DNA of 64,000 bases from Halorussus aquaticus (GCF_024218795.1 NZ_CP100400.1:372001-436000), one strand, 5' to 3'; numbered from the stretch's first letter, positions 18,061 to 27,095 are shown. Numbers and translations: made by a program. The notes: a model not told the origin generated them from the letters alone.

Positions 18061-19578
18061 ATGGACGACACAGCAAAATACGTCATTCACGCCGACATCA
18101 CCGCCGACGGGGTGGTAGAACGGAGTGACGTCGTCGGGGCCGTCTTCGGGCAGACCGAGGGGCTACTCGGCGACGACTTGGACCTCCGAGACCTCCAGCA
18201 ATCGTCGAAACTCGGCCGCATCGACGTCGATATCGACAGCGAGAACGGACAGTCGTTCGGCACGATAACCATCGCGTCGAGCCTCGACAAGGTAGAGACC
18301 TCAATCCTCGCCGCGGCGTTGGAGACCATCAGTCGCGTCGGTCCCTGTCGGGCCACCGTCTCCGTCGCCAGCATCGAGGACGTGCGCGCCGCCAAGCGCC
18401 GCAAGGTGGTCGAACGCGCCAAGCAACTCCTCTCGGACTCGTTCGACGAGGACGTGATGACCAGTCGGGAGATTCTGGAGGAGGTTCGCCAGAGCGTCCG
18501 CGTCGAGGACATCGCGGAGTACGAGGGCCTGCCGGCAGGTCCGCGGGTCGCCGACAGCGACGCCATCATCGTCGTCGAGGGTCGGGCGGACGTGCTGAAC
18601 CTCCTGAAGTACGGCGTCAAGAACGCCGTCGCGGTCGAGGGTACTAACGTCCCCGACGCGGTGGCCGAACTCACCCAGAACCGCACCGTCACCGTCTTCC
18701 TCGACGGCGACCGGGGCGGCGACCTCATCCGGAAGGAACTCGCACAGGTCGGCGACATCGACTACGTCGCGTTCGCGCCGTCGAACAAGTCGGTCGAGGA
18801 CCTCGCGCGCCACGAGGTCATGTCGGCGCTCAGGAGCAAGCGCCCCTTCGAGGAGTCGATGGACGACGAGTCGTCGGCCGACCCCGACGCGACGGACCCC
18901 GGGGCGACAGACCTCGGTTCGACCGACCGCGACCCGACACTGCCCGAGTCGAACGCGAGCGAGGCCGGTCCCGCCGCGACCGACGGGAGCGCACGTCCCG
19001 CACCCGAGAGCGACGAGACCGCCGGACCTGACGGTCCCGCGACGCCCGCCCGGGAGACCGCAGGGCCGGGCGCAGGTGCCGGGACCGAGGATGTCACGAG
19101 TTCCGACGCCGCGACCGAACCGACCGAGACAGACGCACCAGAGGCTCTCGAGGTGACGGACGACGCCGACGAACCGGCCGACGAACCGACCGGCGACGCC
19201 GCGGTCCGGACCGATTCGGCGTCGGAACCCGGCGACTCCGACGCGGCGGAGGGAGACGCCGTCGAGTCGGAGGGTTCGGAGTCGAGACCGGTTACCCTTC
19301 GCGGTCACGTCGAAGCAGTCGTGGACGCCGAGACGGGGACCGCCCGCCTGCTGGACGAGTCGTTCGAGACCGTCGCCGAAGTGGCGGCCGAGAACGCCTT
19401 CGACGCCGTGGAGAGCGCCACCGAAGCGCCCTACGCGGTGGTCGTGGACGGGACGCTCGAACAGCGCGTCCTCGACGTGTCGGCCCAACGCGGCGTCCGA
19501 CAGGTCGTCGCCCGCGACCTCGGCGAGTTCGTCAAGCAACCCGCGGACGTGCGGGTCCGGACCGCCGACCAGTTCTGA
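18061..19578 (+). CDS. dnaG: Archaeal DnaG primase-like protein
   Basis: A 505-residue archaeal DnaG, a TOPRIM protein linked in archaea both to primer synthesis and to the exosome. The conserved N-terminal domain (1-160) is followed by the TOPRIM domain with [10 protein letters not shown] (E173) and FLDGDRGGD (D215, D217), the metal-binding acids. Residues about 265-415 are a long acidic, low-complexity linker rich in Asp, Glu, Thr, Pro and Ala; then a conserved C-terminal domain follows ([16 protein letters not shown] to the end). The linker is within what haloarchaeal proteins tolerate but is large. Start ATG 18061. Confidence 0.93.
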   Translation: MDDTAKYVIHADITADGVVERSDVVGAVFGQTEGLLGDDLDLRDLQQSSKLGRIDVDIDSENGQSFGTITIASSLDKVETSILAAALETISRVGPCRATVSVASIEDVRAAKRRKVVERAKQLLSDSFDEDVMTSREILEEVRQSVRVEDIAEYEGLPAGPRVADSDAIIVVEGRADVLNLLKYGVKNAVAVEGTNVPDAVAELTQNRTVTVFLDGDRGGDLIRKELAQVGDIDYVAFAPSNKSVEDLARHEVMSALRSKRPFEESMDDESSADPDATDPGATDLGSTDRDPTLPESNASEAGPAATDGSARPAPESDETAGPDGPATPARETAGPGAGAGTEDVTSSDAATEPTETDAPEALEVTDDADEPADEPTGDAAVRTDSASEPGDSDAAEGDAVESEGSESRPVTLRGHVEAVVDAETGTARLLDESFETVAEVAAENAFDAVESATEAPYAVVVDGTLEQRVLDVSAQRGVRQVVARDLGEFVKQPADVRVRTADQF

Positions 19579-19632
19579 AGGCTCCGCAGACGCGGCTTTC
19601 GGAACTCGCTGTTTTATCGCGACGACCTCGAC

Positions 19633-20055
19633 TCAGAGGTCCCGGCTCATCGTTATCGCCTCGCTCCCGTCGTCGTAGTAGTCGGCCTCCCGGCCGACTT
19701 CCTCGAAGCCCATCGACGTGTACAGTGCCTTCGCGGCGTCGTTCTCAGGGTGGACCGTGAGTCGGACGCGAGCGCACCCGGCGTCTCGCAGACGCTCGAA
19801 GGCGGTCGCGAGGAGACGGCGCGCCCGGCCCTCTCGCCGATGCGACGGTTCGACCGCGATTTCGGCGACGTAGCCCGCCTCCTCGTCGTGGAAAGCGACG
19901 AGGTAGCCGACCGGGTCGTCGTCCGGCGCGGCGGAGACGAGTGTGAGCGGCGGGCCGTCGACGGCGTACGCCAGCAGCGCCGGGTTCGGTTCGGCGAGGT
20001 GAGTCTGGACCTCGCGCAGGCGCTCGCGGTCGTCGGGCAGGGCGGGGCGAATCAC
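19633..20055 (-). CDS. GNAT family N-acetyltransferase (RimI-like)
   Basis: A 140-residue GNAT acetyltransferase. The acetyl-CoA loop is VEPSHRREGRARRLL, preceded by YVAEIAV, and the C-terminal NDAAKALYTSMGFEEVGR is the standard motif B. RimI-type enzymes acetylate protein N-termini, but the substrate here is unknown. The start is GTG 20053-20055, overlapping the TGA of the upstream DUF92 gene (20052-20054), so the two genes are almost certainly translated from one message. Confidence 0.85.
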   Translation of the reverse strand: MIRPALPDDRERLREVQTHLAEPNPALLAYAVDGPPLTLVSAAPDDDPVGYLVAFHDEEAGYVAEIAVEPSHRREGRARRLLATAFERLRDAGCARVRLTVHPENDAAKALYTSMGFEEVGREADYYDDGSEAITMSRDL

Positions 20056-21356
20056 GACAGAAAGACCACCGCGAGACCCGCGCCGACGAGCGCCCCGGTG
20101 AGGGTGGCGAGGAAGTTGACGCTCTGGTTGCCGAGGCGGTCGCCCTCCATCGTCGCGCCGAGCAGACTGTCTATCGTCATCCCGCCCGCACCGGCGACCG
20201 TGATGACGGCCGCGCCGGTGGTGCCGACGCTCTCGAACAGCAGGGCCGCGATGCCCGCGACGACCGCCGCGCCCGCGATGCCCGCGAGTTCGCCCTGCCA
20301 CGTCACCCCGCCGTCGGTGCCCGGTTCGACGCGTTCGAGCGTGGTGATGAGTCGCGGGTCGTCGAAGACGCCGCCGATCTCTGAGGAGAGCGTGTCGCTC
20401 ATCGCGGTGGCGATGGACCCGGCGAACGCGAACAGGAAGACGTCGCCGGAGACGGCGAACTTGTCGTGGGCGGCGTAGGCGAGGACGGCCACGAGCGCCA
20501 CCGCCGCGTTCCCGAGGACGTTGCCGCTCCCGCGCGCGCCCTCGTTGTCCTCGGCGACGCCGCGGGCGGCCTTCTCCTCGTACCGGAACTTGGTCGAGAG
20601 GCTCCCGATGCCGAAGAAGGCGATGAGGACCGCGAACCAGCCGTAGCCGCCGAGGACGATGGTCAGCATCGCCAGCAGCGCGCCGGTCATCATCCCCGGA
20701 ATCGACGCGGCGTCGAGCGCCCACGAGACGTAGCCGAACAGCGCGGTCACGGCTATCGCGACCGCGATGCCGTCCACCGTCACGACGACGGTGAGGTCCG
20801 CGAACAGCCACAGCAGGAAGGCGACCGACAGCATCACGAGGGGGTCGTCACGGGCGAACAGGACCGAGCGGAGCAGTCCGGCGAGGAGCGCGCCGCTGGC
20901 AGCCAGAAAGACGACTTCGGGGAGCGCGACCGGCACGCTCTCGACCCGGAGCGCGAGGACTTGCCCGAGTACGGCGGCCGTGAGTCCTCCGGTGACGAAC
21001 GCACCGGTCCTGAGGATGGGTTCGGCGTCGAAGCGCCACGCAATCTGTTGGGCGAGATTGCCGTAGCCGACGACGACGACGCTGGCGACGAGGACGTGGC
21101 TCGGCAGTCCCGCGAACGAGGTCAGGAGCGCGATTGCGGCCGCCGCGAAACCGAAGGCGGCCAGTCCGTGGAGGCGACCCTCCTGCCGGTCGGCCGGCCG
21201 GGCGAACAACTCGAACACCGGTCCGTCGGTGACCGAGAGCGCGCCCACGGCGACCGCACCGAACGCGATAGCCGACGCCCACTCCAGTACCGGAGCCGCG
21301 AGCGCCAGCGTCGAGACGGCGGCGTACGCCGCCGCACGCCGAACTCTGGAAGTCAC
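20052..21356 (-). CDS. DUF92 family membrane protein, probable isoprenoid-alcohol (phosphate) kinase relative
   Basis: A 434-residue polytopic membrane protein. The C-terminal half has the DUF92 hallmarks: GSIATAMSDTLSSEIGG, ERVEPGTDGGVTWQGELAG, MTIDSLLGATMEG and NQSVNFLATLTGALVG. DUF92 includes VTE6, which phosphorylates phytyl phosphate in plants, and is distantly related to CTP-dependent dolichol and phytol kinases. The N-terminal half adds further helices. Start GTG 21356 (VTSRVRRAAAYA); no ATG fits. It is divergent from the accessory cis-prenyltransferase gene (21513) and next to the catalytic one, which points to a role in polyprenol phosphorylation. That role is inference. Confidence 0.8.
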   Translation of the reverse strand: MTSRVRRAAAYAAVSTLALAAPVLEWASAIAFGAVAVGALSVTDGPVFELFARPADRQEGRLHGLAAFGFAAAAIALLTSFAGLPSHVLVASVVVVGYGNLAQQIAWRFDAEPILRTGAFVTGGLTAAVLGQVLALRVESVPVALPEVVFLAASGALLAGLLRSVLFARDDPLVMLSVAFLLWLFADLTVVVTVDGIAVAIAVTALFGYVSWALDAASIPGMMTGALLAMLTIVLGGYGWFAVLIAFFGIGSLSTKFRYEEKAARGVAEDNEGARGSGNVLGNAAVALVAVLAYAAHDKFAVSGDVFLFAFAGSIATAMSDTLSSEIGGVFDDPRLITTLERVEPGTDGGVTWQGELAGIAGAAVVAGIAALLFESVGTTGAAVITVAGAGGMTIDSLLGATMEGDRLGNQSVNFLATLTGALVGAGLAVVFLS

Positions 21357-21512
21357 GTTAGTCGTCCGTTCCGCCGACGCCCACTTAATCCTCCCGAAGC
21401 GAGGGACCGCGTCCGGCGTCGAACTGTCTGACGAGCGTCCGGCGGCTGGCGAACGCGGAACTCGCCGGAACGCGGCGCGCAGGTCGGACCTCCGTCCGTG
21501 ACGTTTAGGACG

Positions 21513-22142
21513 ATGGACGGCGAATCGCCGCCAGTGGGACTGTACGACAGGTATCTCGCCGCCCGCCTCCGGAGACACGAGGCCGACTCGCCCAGTCACG
21601 TCGCCGTCAACATCACCGAGCGCGACCTGCTCGAACAGGGCGCGTACACGACGCTCGAAGCCTTCTTCGAGTGGGCGTTCGAGTACGGGGCCGAACGCAT
21701 CACCGTCTACGTCAGCGTCCTCGACCCCGAGGCGGCCCCGACGCTCCGGCGCGAGTTGGAACAGGTGTCGGCCCCGCGCCAGTTGGCGGTCCGGGGTCCC
21801 GACGACACCCAGCGCGCCGACGCGCCGATTCAGGTCTCCATCGGCTTGGGCGGCAAACACGAGTTCGCAGGCGCAGTGCGGAAGATAGCCGAGACCGTCC
21901 GCGACGGCGAGTTGACCGCCGAGCAGGTGGACGAGTCCGACGTGGAGGAGCATCTGGTGTTCCCCGAGAACCCGGACCTCGTGCTGAAGACCGGCGCGGA
22001 GCGACTCTCGGACTTCATGATATGGCAGTCGGTGTACTCGGAACTCTACTTCACCGACGTGAACTGGCGGGACTTCCGGAAGCGAGAGTACCTCCGGGCG
22101 CTACTCGACTACAAGAATCGCCAGCGGCGGTTTGGCCGATAG
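21513..22142 (+). CDS. Cis-prenyltransferase homologue lacking the catalytic loop (NgBR-like candidate subunit)
   Basis: A 209-residue member of the undecaprenyl diphosphate synthase family, about 100 residues shorter than the neighbour at 22193-23146. Homology is clear: THVAV/SHVAV at the N-terminus, IQVSIGLGGKHEFAGAVRKI against LNVALAYGGRNELLNAARDV, and LVLKTGAERLSDFMIWQ against LIIRTGGDERTSNFLPW. The catalytic DGNRR loop is replaced by NITERD, so it should not be active alone. It ends NRQRRFGR, which looks like the RxG motif that the non-catalytic NgBR/Nus1 subunit contributes in eukaryotic cis-prenyltransferase. Start ATG 21513; GTG 21498 is possible. Confidence 0.8.
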   Translation: MDGESPPVGLYDRYLAARLRRHEADSPSHVAVNITERDLLEQGAYTTLEAFFEWAFEYGAERITVYVSVLDPEAAPTLRRELEQVSAPRQLAVRGPDDTQRADAPIQVSIGLGGKHEFAGAVRKIAETVRDGELTAEQVDESDVEEHLVFPENPDLVLKTGAERLSDFMIWQSVYSELYFTDVNWRDFRKREYLRALLDYKNRQRRFGR

Positions 22143-22149
22143 GCCAAAC
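22130..22149. terminator. Hairpin between convergent cis-prenyltransferase genes
   Basis: GTTTGGCC, loop GATA, GGCCAAAC: an 8-bp perfect stem that spans the TAG stop codon (22140-22142) of the accessory gene. A second inverted repeat follows (22151-22176). The two together may end both convergent transcripts. Confidence 0.5.
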
Positions 22150-22150
22150 A

Positions 22151-22176
22151 CCGTCACGAGCAGAGCGACGTGACGG
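22151..22176. terminator. Second inverted repeat between convergent genes
   Basis: CCGTCAC at 22151-22157 and GTGACGG at 22170-22176 are exact reverse complements with a 12-nt loop. It lies between the stop codons of the two cis-prenyltransferase genes, 17 bp before the end of the minus-strand gene. Confidence 0.4.
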
Positions 22177-22192
22177 AAGTTCGGCCGGTAGG

Positions 22193-23146
22193 TCACTCCA
22201 CTGCCTTCCCGTCGCCCTCCACGTCCAACTCCTCGATACCTAACTCCTCGGCCCCCAGTTCTTCGACGTTCGACTCCTCGGGGAGCGTCCCGCGGAATCG
22301 GTCGATTATCCGGCGGGCCTCCTCCAGTTCCACCCCGCCGAGGGCCTTCACCAGCGCCAGCGCGCGCTTGGCCTTCGCGCGACGCCACGACTCCTCGCGG
22401 GACTCGTAGGTCCGAATGCCCCGGAGGAAGTCCACCTTCGAGAACTCGGGCCAGTAGGGCGTACAGAAGAACACCGCCGCCTCGTTGCCGTTGGCGTGCC
22501 ACGGCAGGAAGTTAGAGGTGCGCTCGTCGCCGCCGGTCCGAATGATGAGGTCCACGTCGCGGACCGGACTGTCGTACAGCCGATTCTCGATCTCCGAAAC
22601 GTCGATGTCCGCGGGGGCCAGTTCGTCGTCTTCGACCGCGCTCGCCACGTCGCGGGCAGCGTTGAGGAGTTCGTTCCGACCGCCGTAGGCCAGTGCGACG
22701 TTGAGCGTGAACGAGTCGTAGTTCGCGGTCCGGTCCTCGGCGTAGTCGATGGCGTCCCGGACGCGCTCGGGGAGCGCCTCTCGGTCGCCGATGGCCCGGA
22801 TGCAGACCTCGCCGTCGTGGACGCGGTCGTCGTCCCCGAAGTCGTACAACTTCTCCTCCAACAGGTCGAACAGCGCCTCGTTCTCGTGGTCGGGGCGGTC
22901 GAAGTTCTCGGTCGAGAACGAGTACAGCGTCAACTCCTCGACGCCCATGTCCTGACACCAGTTCAGAACTTGCTCCGTCGTCTGGGCACCGGCGCGGTGG
23001 CCGTCGGGCGCGTCTTCGCCCTGCTCGCTGGCGTAGCGTCTGTTGCCGTCTTGAATGACCGCGACGTGCGTCGGCGCGCCGGATATCTCGCGTCTGAGAA
23101 GACGTTCGTATGCGGCCTGAACTCGCCGCTGTACCCACTGGAACAT
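22193..23146 (-). CDS. uppS: Catalytic cis-prenyltransferase (UppS/DHDDS-like)
   Basis: A 317-residue enzyme expected to add isopentenyl units in cis to make the polyprenyl diphosphate precursor of the dolichyl-type lipid carrier used in glycosylation. The diphosphate-binding loop is VIQDGNRRYASEQ at residues about 29-41, followed by HRAGAQT, LYSFSTENFDRP and the downstream IIRTGGDERTSNFLPW. The region where E. coli UppS has RRFGG reads SREESWRR, so the RxG motif is absent, as in eukaryotic DHDDS. A C-terminal acidic tail follows. Start ATG 23146; an upstream extension of 26 codons is basic and unlike the family. Confidence 0.88.
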   Translation of the reverse strand: MFQWVQRRVQAAYERLLRREISGAPTHVAVIQDGNRRYASEQGEDAPDGHRAGAQTTEQVLNWCQDMGVEELTLYSFSTENFDRPDHENEALFDLLEEKLYDFGDDDRVHDGEVCIRAIGDREALPERVRDAIDYAEDRTANYDSFTLNVALAYGGRNELLNAARDVASAVEDDELAPADIDVSEIENRLYDSPVRDVDLIIRTGGDERTSNFLPWHANGNEAAVFFCTPYWPEFSKVDFLRGIRTYESREESWRRAKAKRALALVKALGGVELEEARRIIDRFRGTLPEESNVEELGAEELGIEELDVEGDGKAVE

Positions 23147-23244
23147 CCGTTGTTGGGACGGACACGACCGAGAGCAATTAGCTTTTTGACCCCGAATCCT
23201 CCGGGACGCGACCTGTCGGCCCAATAGCTTCAGCTAGTTGCATA

Positions 23245-23254
23245 CCTTTTTAAG
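23245..23254 (+). promoter_or_regulatory. TATA box of the cold-shock gene
   Basis: CCTTTTTAAG lies 27-36 nt before ATG 23281, so the transcript should be leaderless. This spacing decides for ATG 23281 over the in-frame start five codons upstream. Confidence 0.55.
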
Positions 23255-23280
23255 CATGGGGCGACTTGAACCAGAACGCA

Positions 23281-23475
23281 ATGGCGAAAGGTACGGTCGA
23301 TTTCTTCAACGACACTGGCGGTTACGGTTTCATCGACACTGAGGATGCCGACGAAGACGTCTTCTTCCACATGGAAGACATCGGCGGTCCGGACCTCGAA
23401 GAGGGGCAGGAAGTCGAGTTCGAAATAGAACAGGCGGACAAGGGTCCGCGAGCGAAGAACCTCAAACGCCTGTAA
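23281..23475 (+). CDS. cspA: Cold-shock domain protein (CspA family)
   Basis: A 64-residue single OB-fold. RNP1 reads GGYGFI and RNP2 reads DVFFHMED, the usual nucleic-acid contacts. The opening [20 protein letters not shown] is the standard haloarchaeal form. It is probably an RNA chaperone. Start ATG 23281. A single-gene transcript from the TATA box at 23245 is likely. Confidence 0.95.
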   Translation: MAKGTVDFFNDTGGYGFIDTEDADEDVFFHMEDIGGPDLEEGQEVEFEIEQADKGPRAKNLKRL

Positions 23476-23577
23476 AACGTAACGCGCGAAATTGAGCTTT
23501 TATTGACGCAGACCGGGTAGCGACAGCGCTATCGGCGAACCGTAGCGCGTTTAACCGACGGTCGGTTTCCTCCAAAC

Positions 23578-23979
23578 ATGGACGACGCAGTCGACGAGGA
23601 CCTCTACCGTCGGACCGAGCAGTTACTCGAACCGGGCGACATCGAACTCAACGGGGCAATCGTTCGGACCGACCTCGGCAGCGACGAGGAGACCGAGATG
23701 CATCAGGCGACCGTCGATATCGGCGAGATAATCGCCGAACACGCGGGCCACGACCCGAAAGAGACGTTCGTTTACTCGGGGACCGACGACACCGACTTCG
23801 CCTCGAACCAGCATCAGGGACTGACGCTAGACGACGAGTCGTTCGTCTGGGAGTGCCAGCAACTCCTCCGCGACGGCACCTTCGACGTGGTGTTCTACTA
23901 CGAGGCCAGCGCCGACCACGAGTCCATCCTCGAAGACGTACGCGACCTCGGGTTCGACGTCGTCGGTGTCGAGGGGTGA
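23578..23979 (+). CDS. Conserved haloarchaeal protein (DUF5778-like)
   Basis: A 133-residue acidic soluble protein with no membrane segment. It opens MDDAVDEDLYRRTEQLLEPG and ends DVRDLGFDVVGVEG; the central part contains QHQGLTLDDESFVWECQQLL. I associate it with the haloarchaeal DUF5778 family, but from memory and without certainty. No catalytic motif is visible. Start ATG 23578, and it is upstream of hemA on the same strand with a 161-bp gap. Confidence 0.7.
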   Translation: MDDAVDEDLYRRTEQLLEPGDIELNGAIVRTDLGSDEETEMHQATVDIGEIIAEHAGHDPKETFVYSGTDDTDFASNQHQGLTLDDESFVWECQQLLRDGTFDVVFYYEASADHESILEDVRDLGFDVVGVEG

Positions 23980-24140
23980 ACCGACGCTTGCAGATTCCAG
24001 CAGAACGTGTCTCGTTTGGAAGGGTTTACGTACCGTCCGAACTTAGCTGCCGACAACGACGGTGCGATGGGTGCATTACAGGGTGAAATCATGAATATCG
24101 AACTCTCTCTCTCTGACACACGATTCGGGGGTCGATTCCC

Positions 24141-25508
24141 GTGAGTGCGGCGACGGGCGTCGTCTCGGGGATTCGTATCAGCCACGACCGCGCGAGTCTG
24201 GACGCGGTCGAAGCGGCCTGCCACCCCGACGAAGAGGCGATCCTCCAGCGACTACTGGACGTGCCGGGCGTCCACGAGGCGTTCGTACTCCAGACGTGCA
24301 ACCGCTTCGAGGCCTACGTCGTCACCGACGGCGACGCTGCCGGGCAGGCGGTACTGGACGACTTCGCGCCCGACGTGGGCGGCCACTCGGTCGTGGAGAT
24401 GGGCCACGAGCAGAGTCTCCGCCATCTGCTGCGGGTGGCGGCCGGACTCGAATCGCTCGTCCTCGGCGAGGACCAGATTCTCGGTCAGATTCGGGACGCG
24501 TACACGCTGGCCCACGAGAGCGGCGCGCTCGGCCCGATGCTCGACGTGGCCGTGACCAAGGCCATCCACGTCGGCGAACGGGCCCGGACCGAGACCGACA
24601 TCAACGACGGCGCGGTGTCGGTCGGGAGCGCGGCGGTGAAACTGCTCGACGCCGAGACCGACCTCGACGACGCCACCGCGCTCGTCGTCGGCGCGGGCGA
24701 GATGGGGACCATCGCGGCCCACGCGCTCGCCGACACCGACGTCGAGACGCTGTACGTCGCCAATCGGTCCTTCGACGGTGCTGTCGAGGTGACGGACGTA
24801 GTAGACCACGCCGACGCCCGCGCAGTCACGCTCGACGAACTCGGTGAGACGCTCGACGCCGCGGACGTCGTGGTCTCGGCGACGGGAAGCGAGGGCCACG
24901 TCATCGACGCCGACGACTTCCACGACGCGGGCGAAGTGCGGGTCGTAGACATCGCCCAACCGCGGGACGTTTCGCCCGCGGCCAACGCCGTGAACGGCGT
25001 GACCGTCCACGGGATGGCGGCACTGGAGTCGGTCACCGACGAGACCGAGCGCCGACGCCGTGCCGCCGCCGAATCCGTGGAGGCGATGATAGACCGGGAG
25101 TTCGACCACCTGCTGGAGAGTTACAAGCGCAAGCGCGCCGACGAGGTCATCTCGGCGATGTACGAGAGCGCCGAACGGGTAAAGGAGCGCCAGCTCTCGG
25201 AGGCGTTCTCGAAACTCGACGCCCACGGCGACCTCAACGACGACCAGCGCGAGGTCGTCACGTCGCTGGCCGACGCGCTGGTCTCGCAACTGCTCGCGCC
25301 GCCGACCAGCAGTCTCCGGGACGCCGCGGCCGAGGACGACTGGGGGACCATCAACACGGCGCTCCAACTGTTCGACCCGGACTTCGGCGAGGACGGGCGT
25401 CCGCCGGAGTTCGTGCGCGAGCAGTTCGGCGACGGCGACATTCCCGACGAGGTGGCCGAGCAGATGCCCGACGACGTTCGGACGATGATAGCTGGCGACG
25501 ACGACTGA
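24141..25508 (+). CDS. hemA: Glutamyl-tRNA reductase
   Basis: A 455-residue HemA. It reduces glutamyl-tRNA to glutamate-1-semialdehyde, the first step of C5 tetrapyrrole synthesis. The catalytic cysteine is C53 in LQTCNRFEAY; GLESLVLGEDQILGQIRDAY follows, then the NADPH-binding VVGAGEMGTIAAHALAD (about residues 182-198) and the long C-terminal dimerisation helix with KRKRADEVISAMYESAERVK. The start is GTG 24141. No precorrin-2 dehydrogenase gene precedes it and no other heme gene is in the window. Confidence 0.95.
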   Translation: MSAATGVVSGIRISHDRASLDAVEAACHPDEEAILQRLLDVPGVHEAFVLQTCNRFEAYVVTDGDAAGQAVLDDFAPDVGGHSVVEMGHEQSLRHLLRVAAGLESLVLGEDQILGQIRDAYTLAHESGALGPMLDVAVTKAIHVGERARTETDINDGAVSVGSAAVKLLDAETDLDDATALVVGAGEMGTIAAHALADTDVETLYVANRSFDGAVEVTDVVDHADARAVTLDELGETLDAADVVVSATGSEGHVIDADDFHDAGEVRVVDIAQPRDVSPAANAVNGVTVHGMAALESVTDETERRRRAAAESVEAMIDREFDHLLESYKRKRADEVISAMYESAERVKERQLSEAFSKLDAHGDLNDDQREVVTSLADALVSQLLAPPTSSLRDAAAEDDWGTINTALQLFDPDFGEDGRPPEFVREQFGDGDIPDEVAEQMPDDVRTMIAGDDD

Positions 25509-25589
25509 GGGGCGGTTCGGCGGTTCCGTGACCGCGCCGAGCGTACCGCGTCACCGAACTTTATCTGCGATAACGCCGAACCCCCACGC

Positions 25590-25865
25590 ATGGCAGACCT
25601 ACTTTCCGACGACGAGATAGCGGCCAAACTACCCGACGAGTGGGAGCGCGTCGGCGACGAAATCGTCCGCGTGTTCGAGTTCGACGACTACCTCGAAGGC
25701 GTCGCCTTCGCCACCGAAGTCGGCGAAATCGCCGAGGAGGAGTTCCACCACCCCACGATAGAGATTCGCTACGAGGAGGTCGAGGTCCGGTTCACGAGCC
25801 ACGAGGAGGGCGGCATCACCGACGACGACGTACACATGGCCGAACTGACCGACGACCTGCGCTAA
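25590..25865 (+). CDS. phhB: Pterin-4a-carbinolamine dehydratase family protein
   Basis: A 91-residue PCD/DCoH homologue. The active-site motif appears as EFHHPTIEIRYEEVEVRFTSHEEGGITDDD, with two histidines at about residues 51-52 and a third in TSHEEGG, the usual catalytic set. It recycles 4a-hydroxytetrahydropterin in organisms with pterin-dependent hydroxylases; in archaea it may serve molybdopterin or another pterin. It is followed 13 bp later by the LWR-salt gene, probably co-transcribed. Confidence 0.88.
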   Translation: MADLLSDDEIAAKLPDEWERVGDEIVRVFEFDDYLEGVAFATEVGEIAEEEFHHPTIEIRYEEVEVRFTSHEEGGITDDDVHMAELTDDLR

Positions 25866-25878
25866 TCGGAGTCGAGGC

Positions 25879-26253
25879 ATGGACGCCAGATACGTCTTCG
25901 CCGTGCGGTTCCGACTCGAACCCGAGACCGAGGGCGTCTCGGTCGGTCCCGACGAGTTCGAGACCCGCCTCTACCGGGCGGCGGACCCGCCCGGCGAGGA
26001 CGGGTGGCTGTTCTTCCGCAACAACCTCTGGCGCGGGGAGATAAACGACGACCGTCACTTCCGGCGACTGGCCGAGGAGGAACTGGGCGTGACGGTGGTG
26101 TCCGCCGAGTACCGCGCGCTGGAGACCGACGAGGAGTATCTGACGGCGCTGAAAGACGAGATTCGCGACGACCTCGCGACGTTCAAGGCGGACTCGGTCT
26201 CCGAGGTGCTGAACAAGTACCTCGGCAGTTCGCTGGAGGTCGAGAAGGGGTAG
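25879..26253 (+). CDS. LWR-salt protein (haloarchaeal)
   Basis: A 124-residue protein carrying the NNLWRGE motif (residues about 50-56) that gives the haloarchaeal LWR-salt family its name. Its function is unknown. The rest is acidic with predicted alpha/beta content (YVFAVRFRLEPETEG at the start, DSVSEVLNKYLGSS near the end). It sits 13 bp after the pterin dehydratase gene. Confidence 0.78.
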   Translation: MDARYVFAVRFRLEPETEGVSVGPDEFETRLYRAADPPGEDGWLFFRNNLWRGEINDDRHFRRLAEEELGVTVVSAEYRALETDEEYLTALKDEIRDDLATFKADSVSEVLNKYLGSSLEVEKG

Positions 26254-26356
26254 TGCCTCGGGTGAGTCAGTCCAGAGACTGTGGTCGATGGTCGGGGTTC
26301 CAGTGCAGAACTTCGGTTCTGCCCTCTGCGACCGAAGACTCCACGTACCCTGAAAA

Positions 26357-26367
26357 CGTTTAACTTT
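26357..26367 (+). promoter_or_regulatory. TATA box of the HAD hydrolase gene
   Basis: The GTTTAACTTTA segment lies about 27 nt before ATG 26394 and so supports a leaderless start there instead of the in-frame start seven codons upstream. Confidence 0.5.
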
Positions 26368-26393
26368 ACCGAGTGCCTACACGAACGTCCCAT

Positions 26394-27095
26394 ATGGTCG
26401 CCCACGAGTACGATTACTGGTTGCTCGACTTGGACGGGACGCTCATCGACGTGGACTGGTCATATCCGCGGTCGGTGTTCGACCGAGTCGGCGACCGTCT
26501 CAGCCGGGAGTTCACCGACAGGGAGGCAGAAATCCTCTGGCACGGACTCGGTGGCAACCGCAACGAGCAGTTGCGCGAGTGGGCCATCGACCCCGAGGAG
26601 TTCTGGCCCGCGTTCCACGACATCGAGGACCCCCAGCGCCGGGCAGAAGAGACGTACCTCTACGACGACGCGGCGTTCGTGGGCGAGTTAGACTGTCCGG
26701 TCGGTCTGGTGACCCACTGCCAACCGTTCCTCGCCAATCCCGTGCTGGACGAACTCGACATCCGCGACTGGTTCGACACGATCATCTGCTGCGACGAGGA
26801 GTTGGGGTGGAAACCCGACCCCGCGCCCCTCCACCACGCGATGGAGCAGATGGGGGTGCGTGAGAACGGCCACGACGGCGTCCCCGCGAGCGAGGCGAGC
26901 GGAGACTCGTCGGACCTCCGGTCCGACGGCGTGTACGCTGGCGACGGCGCTAGCGACGTCGGCGCGGCGTGGAACGCCGGTCTCGACGCGATTCACGTCG
27001 AACGCCACGGTCACCACCGACGCGAACAGTGCGTCCTCGGTGACTATCGAGTCGAGACGTTCGACGAACTGCTGGCGACCGCCGGTGCGGACTGA
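26394..27095 (+). CDS. HAD superfamily hydrolase
   Basis: A 233-residue haloacid dehalogenase-fold protein. Motif I is LLDLDGTLIDVD (residues about 9-20; nucleophile and general-acid Asp), motif II is the VTHCQPF segment, the lysine of motif III is in LGWKPDPAP, and motif IV is GDGASDVGAAWNAG. The last resembles phosphoglycolate phosphatase-like enzymes. The substrate is unknown. Start ATG 26394. Confidence 0.85.
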   Translation: MVAHEYDYWLLDLDGTLIDVDWSYPRSVFDRVGDRLSREFTDREAEILWHGLGGNRNEQLREWAIDPEEFWPAFHDIEDPQRRAEETYLYDDAAFVGELDCPVGLVTHCQPFLANPVLDELDIRDWFDTIICCDEELGWKPDPAPLHHAMEQMGVRENGHDGVPASEASGDSSDLRSDGVYAGDGASDVGAAWNAGLDAIHVERHGHHRREQCVLGDYRVETFDELLATAGAD

